This document shows positions 33,488 to 45,856 of a stretch of DNA of 64,000 nucleotides, one piece after another (the stretch's first letter is position 1; the number at the start of each line of letters is the position of its first letter). The notes under the pieces are model-generated. The model did not search any database and was not told where the DNA came from. It saw only the letters and a list, made by a program, of their open reading frames with translations. Source of the stretch: Hetaerina americana (taxonomy: Eukaryota > Arthropoda > Insecta > Odonata > Calopterygidae); NCBI GenBank assembly GCA_022747635.1, contig JAKTNV010000075.1, positions 1,736,001-1,800,000 of the forward strand. The letters run 5' to 3'. The position numbers were made by a program, and so were the translations under genes.

Positions 33488-35740
33488 CAGTCATCTTCTT
33501 GTGTAAAGTCCTGTTGATCATGATGCTACTTTCACTATCTTTTTATGGTTAATCCTCTCAGAAGTACTGATGTCCTTCACCGAATCACGCATTATAGCTT
33601 CAGGTATAATTGACCCAGTCAGAATTTTGGTGTTTTTGTGGAGGTATGCTCAGCTGGTTATTGCCATAGGGTTAAAGGATTAGGTATTTCAACAAACGAG
33701 CAACATTATTAGCACAATGAAGGAACATTTATTTGTGCTAATTTTTGTGGTGTTTAGTTAATGTGGACCAAAATTCATTCCACTTTGACAAAGAATGAGG
33801 GCATAGCGAGATAGGTAGTGAAGGTGTTGGAAGTTAATGTATCCTTGCTGAAGGTTGCAGGTTCCATGTAGGCCTTGCCACAAGATCGTCTTATGTGTAG
33901 GCTGTATATTTCTTATTTTCTTTTGTTGTGCAATGTCGAAATCTGAGATCCCTTTGAGAAACCATGGTTGAGCTGCTTGGAGTTTCCATTTTGGTATTTA
34001 TGAGCAAATATTTGTCAGAGGATAAGTTTGTTGCCCCATCATTTCTCGAGTCCCTGTGGATTCATGAATAAAACTAAGATTTAGCACCAAAGATTTAGTT
34101 CTTGCATCAAATCATTAGACCAGCATGAAATAGCATGCAGTGCCCTTTCTCCAGAATGCTGTGGTGCATCTAACAGTCATGTTATACCTTAGTGCCTGCA
34201 GTAACCATAATTCAAAAACAGATGGACATTGAAACAAAACAACCCGGCTTTTCCTCATAGAAATTTTTTTAAATTTACCGCTCTTTTTCGTTATGGTATG
34301 ACAAAATAAGTAGTAAATGAAAAAACAATTCTATGCTGAATTGCCGAGTTTGTTAGTTTCAATTTCAATGTGAAGATTTCCCACCAGGTGGCGGCAGAAG
34401 GCAACAAGATGGATTATTGAGTTGTGCCAATCGAAGTTCTTCAAAGAAACTGCATGAAATGCTGCTAGGGTAACATTTTTAATGAGTCGTCCACTACTTT
34501 GCCTCGCAATGCAACTATTTGAAAGGGTGAAAATGATTTGCCATGAACAGGATACGAACTTGGATATTAAGAGGTCCAGCCGAGTGCCCGAGTCAGATGA
34601 GCAACGAAGGTGTCCTCACTCTTAAATGGTACAAGACGTAAAGGAACAATATGTTTTGACATAATACCGTGCATGCAGAGTCACGGGTATTTATTGGCCT
34701 GGGCAAGAGGGGTGGCTTTTTTAATTTGAAATTTTGGCATTGTAATGCTCATTAGTGGTTGACTCAATCAAATGTCATGGTCGCAGCATCTCTTTGCAGT
34801 GTCTTGGAAAGTGTCTTTAAGGTAAACACCAAAGTGTTCAAAAGTTGGCTTTGACCTCGTTGCCCTGTGGCATGAAGCACACAGCTACTAATGCCTGTGA
34901 CTTCGTGCCAGACCACATGTCACATATGTACACCTCTATGTACACCATTTTAACATCTTGTTCCTTTGAAGCTCCTGAAATTTCTGAGGGTGATAATTCT
35001 TGCGCAATTGATTGACTATGTCATTTACACTGTTTTGCTTCAGATTTACTCTTAAAACATCAGCAGTTGCCTCTGGAGAAGTCTCATCAAAAGTGATGAT
35101 ATGTTCCCCATTCCACGACCTCTTTTGTAATCTGCACTGGTAACCATGAGAATGAATTAAGCCTGGTGCTGTCCCTTCTCATCTTTAGGTGTTCATTAGA
35201 TTCCAGTCGCCTTTCTTCTTCAGTGTGTAGGGGAGAAGTTGCCATGGTTACTCTGAGGCAATGGTTGAGCAATATTGATTGTATTTTCCCTTCTTAGCGT
35301 ATCCAATGCTCATTTTGCCTGGTCTTGATGCTTCCTCCAGTCTTGCCTCTGTACTTAGCTTCGTGTCCAATGTAAGGAGGGTCCATTTAACTTTGATTTA
35401 GGAGATCGCATCTTACAATGGAAGACTAACAAGAATATTAGTATTTAATCTCTTTATTCAAAGCAGATCTTGAACCCGGTGCACAAGGTGAGAAGCTTTC
35501 CCTTGATTTGCATTTATATTTGGTGCTGCTGTGCACGCTTGCTTGGAATTGGAACTTGCAATGATGGTGGTTGCACTGGCAGTTCCTTGACGGATTCAGA
35601 GGATGGGTCCAGTGATGTTTTTCTTGTGGACTGTCGGAATTAGCCAATCACCGTTGAGCACAATATTCTTTGCATGATCAGTTTACACCGCAAGTCTGCT
35701 CTCTTGAGAATATGTATTGAATAATACAATATCTGCCCAT
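33488..35740. repeat. duplication blocks A-C, copy 3
   Basis: 33,488-33,975 pairs with block A of copy 1; 34,490-35,210 with 10,860-11,410; and 35,213-35,715 with block C. Block B is missing and the small pieces are reordered, so this copy has suffered a deletion and rearrangement. Confidence 0.8.
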
Positions 35741-36336
35741 TTCTGATTGCATTATTTCAATAAAAAAATCAAGGTTTGATGTTTTTTCAAGAAAGGTTTT
35801 TATACTAAGATTATCAGGGTTGCTGTACTTTAAAGGCAGTAATTTTTTGTTGAAAATGTTTTCATTGTTTTTCATGATAGTCTATGCACTTTTGCATGTG
35901 CTCGAACCATTTTGAATAACAATTTTTGCGCACCAACTTAAGGACTTCAGGAACAAACGTTTTTGAAGGCATCACCTATCACCCATTAAGGAAGGATGTC
36001 ACTATATCACCCATTAAGGATGACCCATCAATTTGACATTTTGACCAGTCATATAGGTGGTTGTTTCAGCCAATCTGTGAGAGCTTGCATAGTCACGATG
36101 AAGAATTTTCCTTTGTGCTTCATCTTTTTCCTCATTTTACCCACCACATCTATCATACAAATGCTCATGTACCATTGAGAATTCACAGTTCCACTTTGCT
36201 CTAATGGTGCAGTTGCCTCCTGTCCAGTTATCCAGAAGAAACAGGCAATCATTTGTTTTGATGTCCTTCAAGCACAAATCACTTTGGTCGGATTCAGCTC
36301 GTCTTCAAAGACACATACTGTCCATTGCTGTATTGT

Positions 36337-36430
36337 TTAACCCTCTTAGTGTGGCGGGCTGATACATCGGCTTTCGTATCCCTGGCGAAAAGTGCGGCGG
36401 GCTGATATATCGGCTCTTGCATAGGCTATT
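36337..36430 (+). repeat. possible piggyBac-like end: TTAA followed by CCCTCTTAGTG
   Basis: TTAA at about 36,338-36,341 is followed by a C-run and a 40-bp unit present twice: 'gcgggctgatacatcggct' at about 36,355 and 'gcgggctgatatatcggct' at about 36,398. A TTAA target with CCC-starting ends and subterminal repeats is typical of piggyBac-like elements. I found no matching opposite end. Confidence 0.4.
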
Positions 36431-36639
36431 GTTTAAATCGTTGTAACTTATGGTTTTTTCTTTAATAATTTATGGTTTTTGTGCTATCGATAGGTTGAAT
36501 TCCATAGAATTACATGACTAATTTTTTAATTTTTTCTTAACAATCTTAAATGCTTCTCAAAAAGTATAATTCTTACCATAATTTTATGTTCAGTTATATT
36601 ATTTGAAGGTCAGTTAAACTTGTGCAAAGTCAATTGATT

Positions 36640-39235
36640 TTAATTTATAAATTCAAGGATACCCTTGGGAATAATAGAATACTTAGTGGAGCTGTAGTAT
36701 TTGTGTAGTTCACTGCATGGTATGACCACGGCATAATGCTTGGGATTCTTTGTGTTTCATATATTGCTCCTTCCAAACCACTTGGTAGATTTCTTATCTT
36801 CACTCTTTATGCCTCTCTCTTTGCTTTTAAGGCTATCACACTGGCGGTAGTGGTAAAATACTTCATTCAAAGAACTTGTATTAGAGAATGTTTCTTAACC
36901 TCTATCCATCATTGTTTGTAATATTTACAAGTGGTTCACCGGAGGGTTTGAAAAATTCATGTTCATCCTGCATGGTATGCTGTGAAAGTTGGCCGTTGAG
37001 CCAAATACTCTATTAGGATACCTTCTAGGGAAAGAAGAAATTTGTAACCATCTCTTATGGTGGCCATGAAGAAAAGATGCAGTGTGTGAGCCATGCTGTA
37101 GATGCTCGACTGCCATAACAATAGTATGATAAGTTAAAATTGTAATTCCTGGAATCAGTTCATTCATGTGCTTTTCACTTGAATTTCAAGGCAGGGCATG
37201 TGAGACATGACGTTAGGCTTTTAAAATGCGGAAAAGTCTAGGAATAATGAAATCAGAATTTGGAGTATTTGTTTTGATCTAGACAGAAACAAAGAAATTC
37301 TGAATAGAACCGGAAAATATGAATTCTTTAAATATATTTATTTTAAATAGCTTGGAATCTTTTTCGTGTCATCGTGGTTGTTGTTTAATAAGGCTTGAAT
37401 AGCGAGCAGCGATAGTGCTTTTGCTGGCTATGCATGACAATGGGTGTCCTTCAGATGACCTTGGAAGCTCTAGCTGATGTGAGTGCCCTACATAATGGCG
37501 GTGCTTGTTGAGTGGAAATGGAATATAATGTTTTCAGAGCAAAAATGACCTCTGGTGAATAATTTTGATTTTGTGGAGTTGAACTATGAGATCATATTGA
37601 GAAGATGGCATTACTTGTTCTGTATTTCTTAACTCTGTAAATTTGTATGTTCCACTCAGAAATCTATTGGGTTGCTGTTTCTTCAGAACTTTTCGATTGG
37701 AGGAATTTCACCATCGAGATGTCTCCCAAAGGCTGTAATGGTGATTCTGAATTTCAGTTATCATCAGCATGACTGGACCTGTATGGATATGTGTTCCATC
37801 AGCAAATGCAGCTTCATGTTACGTGCATAATTGTATGTACGCTCTTCATCCTTCCATCCTGCAAGGAGTTTCTGCATGAACTCTAATTACATTTGTTCAA
37901 CAGCCAACGTCCAGGTAAACTTGTCTTCTGGCCTGACATGTGGATTTGCTGCATTTGGAACTCTTCAGTGCAGACCACTTGTCCTTGTACTCGGCTAGAG
38001 TGAGTGACCTCAACCAGACATTACTAGAGGTACCATCCCCGAGCAAACGCACATTGGTGGCTTCAATTTCAAGTCTGTAATTAATTAGGTGCCATTGTTA
38101 TGTTTTGGGTGCTGTGATAGTAAAATGGTTTGGTGCCCCTTTTTTATGTTCATTTGCCTATCTCCATAAGAAATTTTATTGCTGCTTGTGACCATGAAGA
38201 CAAGTCCATCATAGGGTGTTTCCCCAAAATTGACAATCAAAGTATCAAGAGGATAATATATTCCATCAATACTTACAGGTTCATTGCAATGCTGTACTGT
38301 GGTTAGCACATGAAATGAGATAGTTATGCCATCCTCTGGCATTAATATCAAATAACCTCTGACGTGATTCCTGGGATCTCTTTTCAGATTGTTGGATAGG
38401 TGAGGAGTGAAAGGTGGAGATCATTGGTCTCTCCCACTCACTTGTCTTTCCAAATTTGCAGGAGAACATCTTTTATCTTTGGTATGCTTCCTTGTCTTTT
38501 GGTGTCTTTTGCTGATTTCAGACTTTCAGGCAGACCTCTATGTACTCTGGTCCTAAGCAGCAATGATGCCTTTGTCTGACCAAAATAGAACATCGCACGG
38601 GTCATGTTAGTCAAATCGGTACTGTCATCAACTTCAGATTCACTGCAAATGCAGGCCACGTACAGTTTTCTTGGTAATTGTTACATTGGCTTCACGGTTA
38701 CCTTGGATTTCGTTATTGTTGGAACTCGTGTCAGTTCTTTCTTGACTTGAAACATCATACCAATTATTGGCAAAAAGTATATGTTTGATGTATTTTTTCT
38801 GTTCTCTGCAGGCTTATTTATATACGTTATAACAGTAATCTTTGCGTGTTTAAAAAATAACATCTTTCAAAAGCACCTTTAGTTTCACTAAAACAATATG
38901 GAAAAAATGTCAAGTATTAAGGAAATAGCACCTAATAATTCCATTATGAATAGGCACCCGCCAGATGGTAGGTTTTTATCTGTTAAATAAATTTTATTTA
39001 TAAAAATTGTTTTGTACAATTGTGAAGAAAAATATATTACTCTAACCTTAACCACTGAAAAAATATTGATAGAAATAATCTCTGGTTTTTTTTTGGGTTC
39101 CACCAGGTCTTGCAGTTGACGCCACTGACGGAAGGCCCCTCCAAGGCATCCTCTGGATGATAGCAACCATCGTGGCTATAGCTCATCTCAGCACCGCTGT
39201 AGCAGTTGCCATTCCTCATAGCTGCCCACCATGGC
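36640..39235. repeat. long duplication segment E-F-G-H, copy 3 (partner 24,560-26,965)
   Basis: Collinear with copy 2. It lacks the 80-bp LINE tail (empty site near 38,213) and extends to 39,235, where copy 2 is cut by a Jockey fragment. Block F is shortened (37,260-37,600 has only weak matches). Confidence 0.82.
38263..38385 (-). other. exon-like segment ending at a GTAAGT donor, inside block H
   Basis: On the minus strand the frame reads KRDPRNHVRGYLILMPEDGI, continues through ISFHVLTTVQHCNEP and meets a consensus GTAAGT (about 38,273-38,268). The frame also stays open beyond it to 38,085. In copy 2 (26,120-26,260) the same frame is mostly kept (PEDGITISF is identical), but the donor is lost. 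Domain not recognised; possibly a remnant of a duplicated host gene. Confidence 0.28.
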
Positions 39236-39880
39236 TAATTCCCAACCAGGGCAATGCAACTTGGTCCCCCTTCCCTGGAATGAGGGTGGTGTCATGGATA
39301 TGAAGACACCCAGCCTCCTCACATTTCTCTCCCATCAGAAATGTGAGGTCCCTCCAGAGATAGAGAGAAGAAAGCCTGGGTACCACATTCCAGGAGTCCA
39401 GGTTTGCCAGAAGGACAGATCGACGCAGAGAGAAGCAGCTGTTTTGGTTATTCATCATCTTGAGTGCTCAGAGATTCCCACTGCCAGCCTTTCAGTCAAC
39501 AGAAGCCACTGCCATTGACCTGAAGTGCAGCAAGGCTCCTCTTTGCCTCGCGTCCTTTTAAATCTCAGAAACTCAGTCGGCAGGCTACATGAGGGATGAG
39601 TGGCGTGATGGACACTGCAGTGTGGTGAGGTGAAGCATACTTCGGAAGTTCAGTAAGATTCTGAAGATCTTTGAAAGCCAGATAAATTATCATAACAAAA
39701 ATAATAAGCTGCTTGGCTATCAATGAGGGTCACCGCTGGTGACATTCAGAGTAGAATCTCCAAAGGGTGGTTGCCCATGGTGATCCTGGGCATTGTATAC
39801 ACGTCCCGGAGCAATTATTGAGTACAATTTGAATTGGAAATGTCACAGTATGGTGGGGGTGCGAATAGGTGGCATGTTAG
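39236..39880. other. unassigned stretch
   Basis: The 95-codon open frame at 39,231-39,518 has no recognisable content. The region links the end of the duplication to the 3' part of an old Jockey copy. Confidence 0.4.
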
Positions 39881-42800
39881 ATTTGTAAGATTATTTACTA
39901 CCCAAAGAGAAAAAGAGACGGTTTGAAGTGGCGTATCAAAGAAGGCACAAAGGAAACAGTGTAAATTTATTTGTAAATGAACATGCACTGTAATAAGGTG
40001 AGGTCACGTGACCTAGGAAGAAGAATGACCCAGAGACATAGGATAGACTCTAAGACGTGATATATTTAGGCAGTCTACTTGATTTTTACATGGAAGAGCA
40101 TAATCCCAGGTAAGGAGAGGGTTACCAGTTCATAGAATCCACAATTGAAAGGGAATTGTCTCTTTATGGCGCAGATGAATTTCACGATGGATGCTGGGTT
40201 GTGGGGTGCTCAAATGTCGGCCATCCGGGTCAGTTCGCTCATGAGTAAGCCGCCGGAAGATCGCCTCATGAGGGTGCATCCTTTCGATGTGCGTGAAAGA
40301 GGTTTCTGTGGTGGTACGCCAGAGAAGCTTGTGTGACTGTCTTGGAGGTGCTGCGATTGTGGTGTTTTCTGCATACATACATGTGGAGTGGAAAGTAAGT
40401 TGTTCACCAACAGATGTAGGAGGAGAGGACTGAGCATCGTCTTGTGGCACAGATGCACCTTTGTGTGACGGGAGATGGATTCACCCAATGCCCTGACAAA
40501 TTGCTGATGCGGAAGGTAGCTGTGGCTGATGAACAGCAGGGGAGGGGGAAATGAGAGGGGTTAAGTTAAAAGAGATGGCCATCGTGCCATACTGTAGAAG
40601 GCCGTGGCGACGTCTTAAAAGACAGAATCAGTTACCATTAGACTTCAATCCATGCAAATTATTTTGCAGAGGCGAAAGACTTGGTGATTAGCTGACGCAT
40701 GCTCATGGAAACAGACAGGCAAAATTGAAGGAGAAAGTGTGATGAAAACTCATTGAAGATGGTTGGTGTAATTAAGAGGTTTGAAGAGAGTGAAATAAAA
40801 TAGTGAGTACGCCTGGTGAGGGGACCTGGTGACTTGGCTGGGCTCAAGAAGAGCTAGGATAGAGACAAGTTTGCCTGTGATGAAGAAAGCAGGATACAGC
40901 TGCTACTCTCCGTGCCGGAACAATTCGCTGCACCATGATGTGAATTGCAACCCCCAAAGAACCATCTGTTCTTTCTCTTGGATGTAAACCAAGGAAAGTC
41001 ATTCTTTTCCGAAATGAGTGAAAGAACCCCACATTGGTAAATTGAAAATATGTTTAAAATCCTTGTGTTGGATGAAGAGTTATTCAGAGAGCTTTTTATT
41101 AGTAAGAACGAGGACGTCTAAAAAAGAATTGGAGATTGCACTCAACCAGAACAGTTACTCATTGTGAATGCCTATTGAATTAGTGTGTAGTGTCATTCCG
41201 CCCATAAAAGAAAATGTGCAGCTTAAGTAAAGTTTCCTGTGAAAGTATTATGTCAATGTGGTGTGTGGTAGGATGCTATAAAAGTTCATGCTTTATGCAG
41301 TGAATGTTGTTACATTTCTGGGAAAGAATTGTATTGTCTAAGCGCAAAGACAATGGCAAGCATTAATTATGTGTACATTTGAAGTACCTCTTCTAGAATA
41401 TAAATTTTCTTCTCATGCAACTTACTCACTTTCTGAGTATGGACCATGAAAGCAGGGAATCAATGCAAGAGGTCTGGATGGAGATATAGATAATTAGTGG
41501 CCATGGGAATTGAATGTTGCTCTGAGCCCTTCCTTGGGCTCTTTGCCTGCCCGGTTGTCCTGTGGTTCTGATTTTACCACTGAATGTCGTGGACAACAAT
41601 TTTGGAAAGTGAGCATGATGTTCAATGACATTAACAGTTGAAATAAAGATTAATAGACATACACAACGATTCGAGCTGTCCTCAGCTGAGCCTCCAAAAG
41701 GGGGAGGCTAACTAAGTCCCTCCTTCTCACCTTTTGGAAGCATTTGAGCTGTGTCCCCAATTGGTCATCTAATCCAGTTCACTCAGAAGGAAGCCTGCCT
41801 CCCATTGCACTTCTGTAGGACCTGGATGGGTCCACTTCATAGGGTGCTAGGATGGGTGGATTCCTGGCCACAGGCCTGCTGTGCCCGCTTGCAGATCAAC
41901 AGGAGTGTCCAAAGAATCTCCCAAAAACCTTCCCTCCCCGGTAGCTCAAGTCGTTTTATGCGCACAATCCTATAAACATCATACTCAAAGATATAGGTAC
42001 TTAACTGAATGCATGTGAAAGTCCCGGGCTTAATAATATTCCAGTCACTATTTTTGCCATTCCAGTTGCCTTCTTACAAGGCCCTGTCATGAAGTGAGAG
42101 TAGTTTTGTGAAGTCGTCTCTTCATATATTTGCCAGGTTGGTGGTATATGGAGTAAATGTGTAGGTTTCCTTGTGATGTGTGTAGCGTGATACCAAGGGC
42201 CTCAAGGGTTCAAAAATGAAGATGGATAAGGAGGATTGTCTAAGTTCCATATGGTGACCAGGGATGTTTCTGTCTGGTGGATGTATGTTGTGATTATGAG
42301 AGTAATAGAAATTATGGTTTTAGAAATATTTCTTGTAAAAGTGTAATGTCTAATTTGTTTTTGTCTATGTATTTCAATAAATGGTCTTTCTGTGTGTGTA
42401 GTATGCTGTTGCAATTCCAGGATTGTTCATGTGTGTTGTGATGTGATTGGAAGTGTAATGTTCGTAGTTCAGTCTGGAAGAGAAACATTTTTCTAGTGAG
42501 AACAATTTCTTTTCTTAAGGGAAGGGAAGACATTTTTGCCCAAGTGTCCCTGAAGAAGGGCATTTAAGCTATAGATTCATTCATATCAGTCTGTTGAGAG
42601 AATGGTGTTGTAGGTGAATAATGGATTAAAGAGAGAAAGGAGTTGTTATTGGTGAGAGCAGCAGAGAAGGATTGTGTGAGAGAGGCTGGACAAGGTGCTG
42701 TGGTAAGAAGTCCAGCATTTCCTTAGTGCAATAGCAAAACTTGTTTTGTGTTTTTGTGGACCGGGCACCCTCGATAATTGGCAGTGTGGTCTTGTTTGCA

Positions 42801-43790
42801 GAGATATCACATGGCTGGGTCTCTTTGGAATTTTGACATTTGGAGGTGGTGTGGTCTTAGCCACAGCAAACACAGTTTAAAAGACAGGTGCTGTGATTTA
42901 TGCATTACCAATGGCTGGGTACCTATGGCCCTGCACAGGTAATGGAAATTATTTTAAATAGTCTATTTTGATTGCCAGACCTGCTAGATTGGTTTTTAAT
43001 GACAGGGCTTGGGGATGTACTGAATTTTCAAAAACTAGGTGACAAGTTGTGGGATATTTGCCCACAAATTGGATGCCTAAGGCATGCTGGATGTAAGAGG
43101 GACGAGTAGAGCATATTCCGCTAACTGATACCATTGAGAAACTGTGGCTTTTCAATTATGTTTGTCTTAATCTTCAATAGAAAGGAAGAGACTCCTCAGT
43201 GAAAATTATAATTTCTGTCCTCGGGGAGTTCATATATGACATAAAGAGAGTTGTATTTCAAAACTTTACCCACTTTGTGATACTCATGAACAGTGAAACA
43301 TTTTATTACCATAGTGTTGGTACCAGTCAAGTAATGTATTGGGAGTATGTATGACAGAGTTTAATTATTTCGTTGTTAATCACCAGCCAATTGCTAGTGT
43401 CAGCAATGTGAAAAGGTGAGTCAAATGTTTTGCAGTCTTTACAGCTGAAAGGAGGCACATTGCAGCAGGTGTGCTTGTGGTAACCTAATTGTCCGCCAAA
43501 GTGGTTTGGGCTGAGAAGCTAAATTATATTTTCTATATGGTTTACAGCATGATAGATTGAGTTTGGATTGAATTAAGCTAATTATCTACCTGCTGTGAAG
43601 GCACATTAGCAGTAGTGGTGGATGTATTAGTTTTGTCCAATAGAATGGGATATTTTAAAATGGTAATATTGAAATCCTCTTTGCCATCAGTGAACATTGA
43701 AGAAAAAACATTTAACATATTTAAATTGACTGGTATTGTTTGCTCTGTAGAGGCTTTTCGGGCTTTGGCTGCCATCCCCATTGTGTGTTG
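39881..43790 (-). mobile_element. old, nearly full-length Jockey family D copy
   Basis: Read on the minus strand, all parts appear in order with many stops. The ORF1 start is MAAKARKASTEQ (43,776). A zinc-knuckle region with a TSKCQNSKETQPC-like tract lies near 42,840-42,780. The ORF2 start is SWNCNSILHTQKDHLLKYID (42,420-42,360) with LLQEIFLKP, the endonuclease N-terminus. Linker and RT pieces match 52,100-52,560 at 40,570-40,870; a catalytic-region remnant CMYAENT lies near 40,370; and the C-terminus and 3' UTR match 53,590-53,780 at 40,050-40,260. Repeat R is inserted at about 41,660-41,960. The 3' boundary near 39,880 is uncertain. Confidence 0.65.
41670..41960 (+). repeat. interspersed repeat R, copy 2 (partner 28,430-28,740)
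   Basis: See copy 1. Here it interrupts the old Jockey copy in the opposite orientation, so it moved, or was copied, on its own. The copy is AT-shifted compared with the 28.4-kb one, as expected from CpG decay. Confidence 0.6.
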
Positions 43791-45255
43791 TTCATGAGGA
43801 AAAGAAGCTTATAAACTAGCATGTAAGAGATATACACTTGCATTAAAGAAAAAATATAAGGGGATGGCATGGCTTAGAATAATAACTAAATTTAAAATGC
43901 AGGAGGATACGTACATTCGTGGGGGAGGGTCTAAATATTATAAAAACTAAGAGGTGGATAGATCAAGTTATGATTTAAGCGCAGAAATATTAACAAAAGG
44001 GGAAAGTGCCTGATGGATTTGTCCAACATGTGGACAAGGGCGAGGCTGGGCGGACGGAAGCAACCGTGTAAAAATAAAAGCTATAACAAGCTAAAACCAA
44101 AGATTAATGTATTTTGAATGTATTTGCAGTCAGATTTGTGGAGAGTACACAAGGTAGAAGAAAAAGAACATATGTTATAAATATGCTGAAGACAGGATAA
44201 ACTCTTAGATAAGTGATGTTCTTAGGCAGTGTATATATGTGGTACCTTCAAATATCGTATTCCCATATATTTGACATTAAGGGATTTCTTATAGCTAGTG
44301 AGGAAAAGAATGATTTAACCTGGTTTACAGATGAAGTCTCTGATTGACGGAGGGTGATGCGCTGTGAACACGTCAGCCATTTGAGTCAATTGGCTGACAT
44401 TTTTAAGGCTGCAGATAGCCTTATTCTGTATGTATTCAAGGCGGTGTCAAATCATTGTATAAGCCATGAATACTGGGCAAGCCTATCATTTCGGACAGGT
44501 GGTCACCTTGTACAGATGTATCTGATCAAAATGGCTGAGCAAGGAAAAATCCAAGGAGAAAGTGAAGTTGGTTCTCCATGACAACTTTTCTGACAGCAAA
44601 GATCCAGGTGAGGTTGAAAGGTTAATTTGGTGCCAAGAATGAAGCCTAGGTAAGGTGCAAGGAAGCTTTCGGAATGTTATGGTATTGTAAATGGAGTGAA
44701 ATATGCCGAGTGCATGGGTGGCATTGGACAAAGTAGATGTTTCATCAGCGTTAATAAAGTTTTCCATGTTTTTGTCCTCGGTTATTGAAGCTGCTTGTTG
44801 AGGCATTTGAAATTTGTGCAGCGTACCCGATAGGGCGGTGTCGTCGGCGCACATGTACAGGGACGAATGTGGCGTCAATAGCATGTCATTAACGAATAAA
44901 CTAAATAAAAATAGGCTGATAAGAGAACCTTGCAGGATGCCTGCTTTGGCTTTCTTTGTGGTGGAGAGGGAATCCCCATGGGCACACGGAAACTGCAATC
45001 TTACAGAAAATTGAGGATGACAGATAAGAGGAAAGCTGGACAGCAATTTATGTAGAGGCTGGTGATTTGTACATAAGACCTCTTTGACTTACTCAATTGA
45101 ATGCGCGGGCGATGTCAAGGAATACCATCCGTGGATCAACTAAGGTTGAAGCCGTGCAAAAATACATTCAGACAAGCAAAGAATTTGTTGGGTCGTGGAA
45201 ATGCAAGAGCAAAAACCAATTTGCTCAGGATGGAAAAGACGAAGAGCATAGGCGT
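43791..45255 (-). mobile_element. old Jockey family D copy, 3' half
   Basis: The minus strand carries RT from the region matching 52,270 to the 3' end. The frame 45,046-44,486 contains AKAGILQGSLISLFLF and LYMCADDTAL, matching AAAGVPQGSLLSPFLF and LYMHADDTAI in the younger copy. The C-terminus near 44,390 and the 3' UTR (44,260-43,795) match 53,135-53,760 block by block. It abuts the 5' end of the next copy at about 43,790. It is cut on its 5' side by the I element at 45,258. Confidence 0.75.
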
Positions 45256-45257
45256 GA

Positions 45258-45856
45258 GGTCCCCCTGCGGGTAGGGGGGTAGAGAATACTCCCGCAGTAT
45301 CCCTGCCTGTCGTAAGAGGCGACTAAAAGGGCGGGGAGAAAACCCCGAAAACAAACCCCAAGCCAGCAAGGGATGCGTCCGGACAGTGCTGTGGATCCAC
45401 TGTCTGAGCGGCCATACCATCTGGCCTGCGATCCGCCCAGGTGTTTGCCGTGCCTGGAGACCCGTAAGGGAGAGAAGGGGATCCTGGAGGGTGATCTTTC
45501 TGGTTCCCAGCAGGGTTTCGGATGCCCTGTACGGACCGGAGAGCGATATCCCTCTTCGGTCTCGGATTTCGCGTAAACGGGAGGCCGGGAGCTAGCCACT
45601 CCCGGTCAATCGGCTTCCGTCGCGTTTTCGCTCCGGTGGCGAGTGCCAAGGTTGTGGGGGTCTGCGTAGGGAGGTCGGAGATGTAAGGGTTTTGGTGGGC
45701 CCTTGCACCGAAGATCCACCCCGAAACAGACAACCACTCCTGAAGCGCTATATCCCTCGAGTTAGCCCTGGCGACCGCTCCGGTTTGGCGGAGTGGCGTC
45801 CCAAATGTGTGGCTCCGTGGCGGGTGGGGAGGCCGAGGGACGAATCATTTATTATT
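45258..45856 (+). promoter_or_regulatory. 5' UTR of the I element
   Basis: GC-rich, no conserved coding. In related elements the internal promoter sits at the very 5' end. The conserved motif CTGTCGTAAGAGGCGACTAA is at about 45,307-45,326. Confidence 0.5.
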
